Source: JBBKWX01 sp037969175
GTDB lineage: Bacteria; Bacteroidota; Bacteroidia; AKYH767-A; JBBKVM01
NCBI GenBank assembly: GCA_037969175.1
Contig: JBBKWX010000204.1
Coordinates: 1 to 7,798, forward strand
Length of the DNA: 7,798 nt
Reading direction: 5' to 3'
Shown here: positions 6,101 through 7,798 of the stretch, piece by piece
Numbering within the stretch: the stretch's first letter is position 1
How the letters are laid out: each line of letters begins with the position of its first letter
The notes under the pieces: generated by a model
Databases searched by the model: none
What the model was told of the DNA's origin: nothing
Seen by the model: only the letters and a program-made list of their open reading frames with translations
Position numbers and translations under genes: made by a program

Positions 6101-6958
6101 TTATTTTCTTTTTAACTCATCCACTCCAATAAAAGGAATTGCACCCCCACCGGTAACAGTAGGCAATATTCCATTCCACTTTTCAATTGCTTTCAGATTC
6201 GCTTCGATCTGTCTAAGCTCAATAAGGTCAGGTGAAATATTCATCTTTTGCAATCTTAATGCTTCTGCTTCTGCAGTGGCTGCAGCAATTGTTTGCTCAG
6301 CTTCGATCTTGATCCTGTCCAGATCTCTCTTTGCTTTCAATGCATGCTGTTCAGCCGTTTGTTTTGCTTCAATGGCATCCATAAAGACTTTTGAAAAGCT
6401 GAAAGTCACAATAGATACAGCATCAACAGCAATGTTTGATGCCATCAGCTTTTCGCTCAAGGCTTCTTTCATGGCTATACTCACCGATGGTCTTTTGGTG
6501 ATCAGTTCTTCAGCAGAATATTTGGCTGAAACAGCCTTGGTCACTTCCTGTATCGCCGGATCAATGATGCGCTCTTTGAATTCAAGTCCTATAGATTGAT
6601 AGACAATATTTGCCTTATCAGGCATTATGTGGTAGTTCAATGCTACGGATAGAGTTACATCCTGTAAGTCAGATGATGCGGAGGATGCATCAGTTTGTAC
6701 TTTCTGTACTTTTACATCCATGATTATGACTTGTTGCATAACAGGGATTCTTAAATGAATTCCTTCATTTAAAACCTTAGATTGTACTGCTCCGAAATTC
6801 AGCACCACACCTCTTTCTCCTGCTCCAATTTGCACCCATGGTTTGAATAAAAGAAAAACCACGAATACAGCTGCAATGATCAACAGGCTCCGGTTGGATC
6901 CTTTTGTTAGTGCACGTTTTATTCTGTCTTCCACGTTATTCATGTCTTGATAATTCAT
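6101..6958 (-). CDS. Prohibitin-like SPFH/band 7 membrane protein
   Basis: This 285-residue protein has the prohibitin architecture. There is a short cytoplasmic N-terminus, one membrane helix at about 23-39 (RSLLIIAAVFVVFLLFK), then the SPFH domain at about 42-195. That domain opens with GAGERGVVLNFG (45-56) and continues with GIHLRIPVMQQVIIMDVKVQ (66-85). A helical coiled coil follows at about 193-236, rich in Ala, Glu and Lys (AKQTAEQHALKAKRDLDRIKIEA). The end contains LKAIEKWNGILPTV (255-268), the C-terminal signature of prohibitins. Homologues form large ring or cage assemblies that organise membrane regions and can regulate membrane proteases such as FtsH; no ftsH or nfeD is visible here. 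Two Met codons lie near the start (1 and 6); the first is used by default. A TAAATTTG promoter box lies 54 bases upstream. Confidence 0.92.
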   Translation of the reverse strand: MNYQDMNNVEDRIKRALTKGSNRSLLIIAAVFVVFLLFKPWVQIGAGERGVVLNFGAVQSKVLNEGIHLRIPVMQQVIIMDVKVQKVQTDASSASSDLQDVTLSVALNYHIMPDKANIVYQSIGLEFKERIIDPAIQEVTKAVSAKYSAEELITKRPSVSIAMKEALSEKLMASNIAVDAVSIVTFSFSKVFMDAIEAKQTAEQHALKAKRDLDRIKIEAEQTIAAATAEAEALRLQKMNISPDLIELRQIEANLKAIEKWNGILPTVTGGGAIPFIGVDELKRK

Positions 6959-7011
6959 CTTTGAAAATTGTTTTGATTGTTTATTAGTTCTTATCTGATT
7001 GTCGTCTTGTT

Positions 7012-7019
7012 CAAATTTA
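7012..7019 (-). promoter_or_regulatory. Candidate -7 box for the SPFH operon
   Basis: The minus strand reads TAAATTTG, a full TAnnTTTG match, predicting transcription start near 7005 and an untranslated leader of about 47 bases before the ATG at 6958. No TTG occurs at the ideal -33 spacing. A second match, TAATTTTG, lies at 7193-7200 and would give a much longer leader. With AT-rich DNA such matches arise by chance, so this is a moderate call. Confidence 0.4.
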
Positions 7020-7286
7020 GAAAAGCGAATCAGATTTCGACGCCAATATAGTGTTTTAAAGAAGGACTGTTGTTTTTATTGGCTTTTGTTTTCTTGAATC
7101 CCTCAATTACAGTCTTTGCCTGGATCGATTTTCGGAGCCATGGTTTATGCCCTATCGACCGGTATGAATACAAGATTTTGAAACTTAATTTACAAAATTA
7201 AAATGTTTTTTCCGATACTATTTAGCGTGACATCAAAACACTTCATGCACATCGAATCCAATAAATTTCCGTTTATCTAAGTAACC

Positions 7287-7475
7287 TTACCTGCAATTAC
7301 AACCTCCATTTATTTCCAGACCTTGAATATGTTTGTTGTATACTTCATTGTTTGAGAAATCGTTTTTACATACTTTCTCTTCTTGTAAATTATTTTTCGT
7401 CTGATAGTTTGTCCAATCAACACACTTATTACATAATGAGATCGCAAGTGAGATTAAGAATTTGACTCTTTGGTA
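7287..7475 (-). pseudogene. Small cysteine-rich secreted-protein-like frame without a normal start
   Basis: On the minus strand a stop-bounded frame of 62 codons ends with TAA at 7287-7289. It begins like a lipoprotein or secretion signal (VKFLISLAISLC, codons 4-15), followed by CNKCVDW (15-21), then VCKNDFSNNEVYNKHI (35-50) and a GGCNCR end (57-62). The hydrophobic segment, five cysteines and the polar composition ending in a cysteine pair resemble small Cys-rich lipoproteins scattered through Bacteroidota genomes. No ATG, GTG or TTG occurs in frame, and an in-frame stop lies at 7476-7478, so it is probably a remnant that has lost its start by point mutation or frameshift, or it uses a rare start such as ATC. 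An ATG in another frame near 7495 runs only 22 codons into this region. The family assignment rests on appearance only. Confidence 0.4.
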
Positions 7476-7688
7476 TTAATTTGTACTGATTCTCCATGTA
7501 GATATTTACTTATGATGTATTTCGACAGTATTAAAAATCCTGATTCCGAAAGCAATGATTTAGATTGATAAATTGATTTATACAATCATAGGCTTATGCA
7601 TTTGAATTCGTTATATAACTTCATTGTTCTCCGGAATAAATTTTAGTTTTTTATTTAAGGCTTTTTTTAACCACAGGGTCCTCAGTCC

Positions 7689-7698
7689 CGCACGTGCG
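7689..7698. repeat. GC-rich perfect palindrome in an otherwise AT-rich gap
   Basis: CGCACGTGCG is a perfect 10-base palindrome, followed closely by TGCGCA (7695-7700) and ACGCGT (7702-7707), two more small palindromes. This 20-base patch is sharply GC-rich compared with its surroundings and belongs to the same end-of-window segment as the large hairpin at 7733-7777. Confidence 0.55.
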
Positions 7699-7732
7699 CA
7701 TACGCGTCAAGCTAACAGTAGAGAATATTTCC

Positions 7733-7777
7733 CGCAGATCTCTCAGAAGCTATTTATTCCATTCTGTGAGATCTGCG
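7733..7777. repeat. Large hairpin, probably part of a dispersed intergenic repeat
   Basis: Arms at 7733-7748 (CGCAGATCTCTCAGAA) and 7762-7777 (TTCTGTGAGATCTGCG) pair at 15 of 16 positions around a 13-base loop. It is preceded by a T-run with AACCACAGGG (near 7665-7679). The wording ACCACAG...CGCAGATCTC...TCTGTGAGATCTGCG resembles interspersed repeats that I recall in intergenic DNA of several Bacteroidota genomes, but this is recollection, not a search. No T-run follows on either strand, so it is not a typical intrinsic terminator. Confidence 0.6.
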
Positions 7778-7798
7778 AATGCAAAGTGAATCTCTTGC

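Larger units (their letters stand above)
6959..7798. other. 840-base gene-poor region
   Basis: No intact gene is visible on either strand. The contents are the candidate SPFH promoter near 7012, a slightly GC-richer block at about 7120-7165 without a recognisable product, the Cys-rich startless frame at 7287-7475, an AT-rich featureless stretch at about 7480-7660, and the palindromic repeat segment from about 7660 to the window end. No tRNA-like cloverleaf or CRISPR spacing was seen. Confidence 0.6.

Noticed and set aside
6276..6599. Plus-strand frame of 107 codons opposite the SPFH gene.
   Set aside because: Mirrors the Ala/Glu-rich coiled coil and SPFH region of a well-supported gene on the other strand; antisense shadow.
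7030..7197. Minus-strand stop-free stretch of 55 codons, basic in composition (for example GHKPWLRKSIQAKTV).
   Set aside because: No start codon, no recognised family, and it lies directly upstream of the SPFH promoter. A stretch this long is possible by chance; it could be a gene remnant but cannot be supported.
7185..7201. Inverted repeat TTAATTT-N3-AAATTAA.
   Set aside because: Pure A/T arms in AT-rich DNA are expected by chance, with no T-run or position relative to a gene that would give it meaning.
7210..7286. Minus-strand fragment reading KFIGFDVHEVF, slightly like the N-terminus of IS110-type transposases.
   Set aside because: Only about 15 codons before a stop, no downstream transposase sequence and no terminal repeats, so the resemblance is probably accidental.
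5434..7458. Recurring AGATCTCA/TGAGAT words near 5433-5453, 7436-7458 and in the right-edge hairpin.
   Set aside because: Matches are 8-11 bases and sit in different contexts; without a genome-wide count this cannot be separated from chance.
18..7571. Shared 13-mer TTTAGATTGATAA at 18-30 and 7559-7571.
   Set aside because: Short AT-rich word; one copy is inside a coding sequence and the other in a featureless gap, with no matching flanks.

Overview
The window is AT-rich and looks like chromosomal DNA of a member of the Bacteroidota. The clearest sign is a secreted protein (808-2148) ending in a type IX secretion (T9SS) sorting domain. Supporting signs are the absence of Shine-Dalgarno sites with A/T-rich leaders instead, TAnnTTTG-type -7 promoter boxes, and a Crp/Fnr-like regulator of the kind common in that phylum. 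I cannot name the genus. All supported genes lie on the minus strand, so transcription runs from high to low coordinates.

Right part (6959-7798): about 840 bases with no intact gene. It holds a candidate promoter for the membrane-protein cluster, a small cysteine-rich reading frame with no normal start codon (7287-7475, probably a decayed or non-ATG small secreted protein), and at the far right a strong 16-bp-arm hairpin beside a patch of GC-rich palindromes that resembles a dispersed intergenic repeat.

Middle right (5540-6958): three genes in one direction. They encode a prohibitin/SPFH membrane scaffold protein, a two-helix membrane protein with a C-terminal zinc ribbon, and a short coiled-coil lipoprotein. 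The first two are 19 bases apart and probably co-transcribed. The lipoprotein follows after 83 bases.

Middle (2387-5389): a Crp/Fnr-like regulator (TTG start), then a tight run of a zinc-independent NADPH:quinone-type oxidoreductase, a DoxX-family membrane protein and an Hsp31/HchA-type DJ-1 protein. Together these read as a stress module against reactive electrophiles, quinones or methylglyoxal, probably controlled by the adjacent regulator. The oxidoreductase promoter carries a near-palindrome over its -33 position, and a perfect 9-bp inverted repeat precedes hchA.

Left (1-2148): two tandem, diverged copies of a secreted TIM-barrel protein that resembles glycoside hydrolases. The second is cut by the window edge. 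A glutamate at the end of the putative fourth strand is present in the truncated copy and replaced by glycine in the complete one. The promoter region of this pair shares a 24-base block (22 identical) with the oxidoreductase promoter, hinting at common control.

No rRNA, tRNA, CRISPR array, intact insertion sequence or phage gene was seen. Nothing here is clearly a new system. The most notable points are the Hsp31 homologue with an altered metal site, the shared promoter block, the diverged secreted pair and the orphan cysteine-rich frame.
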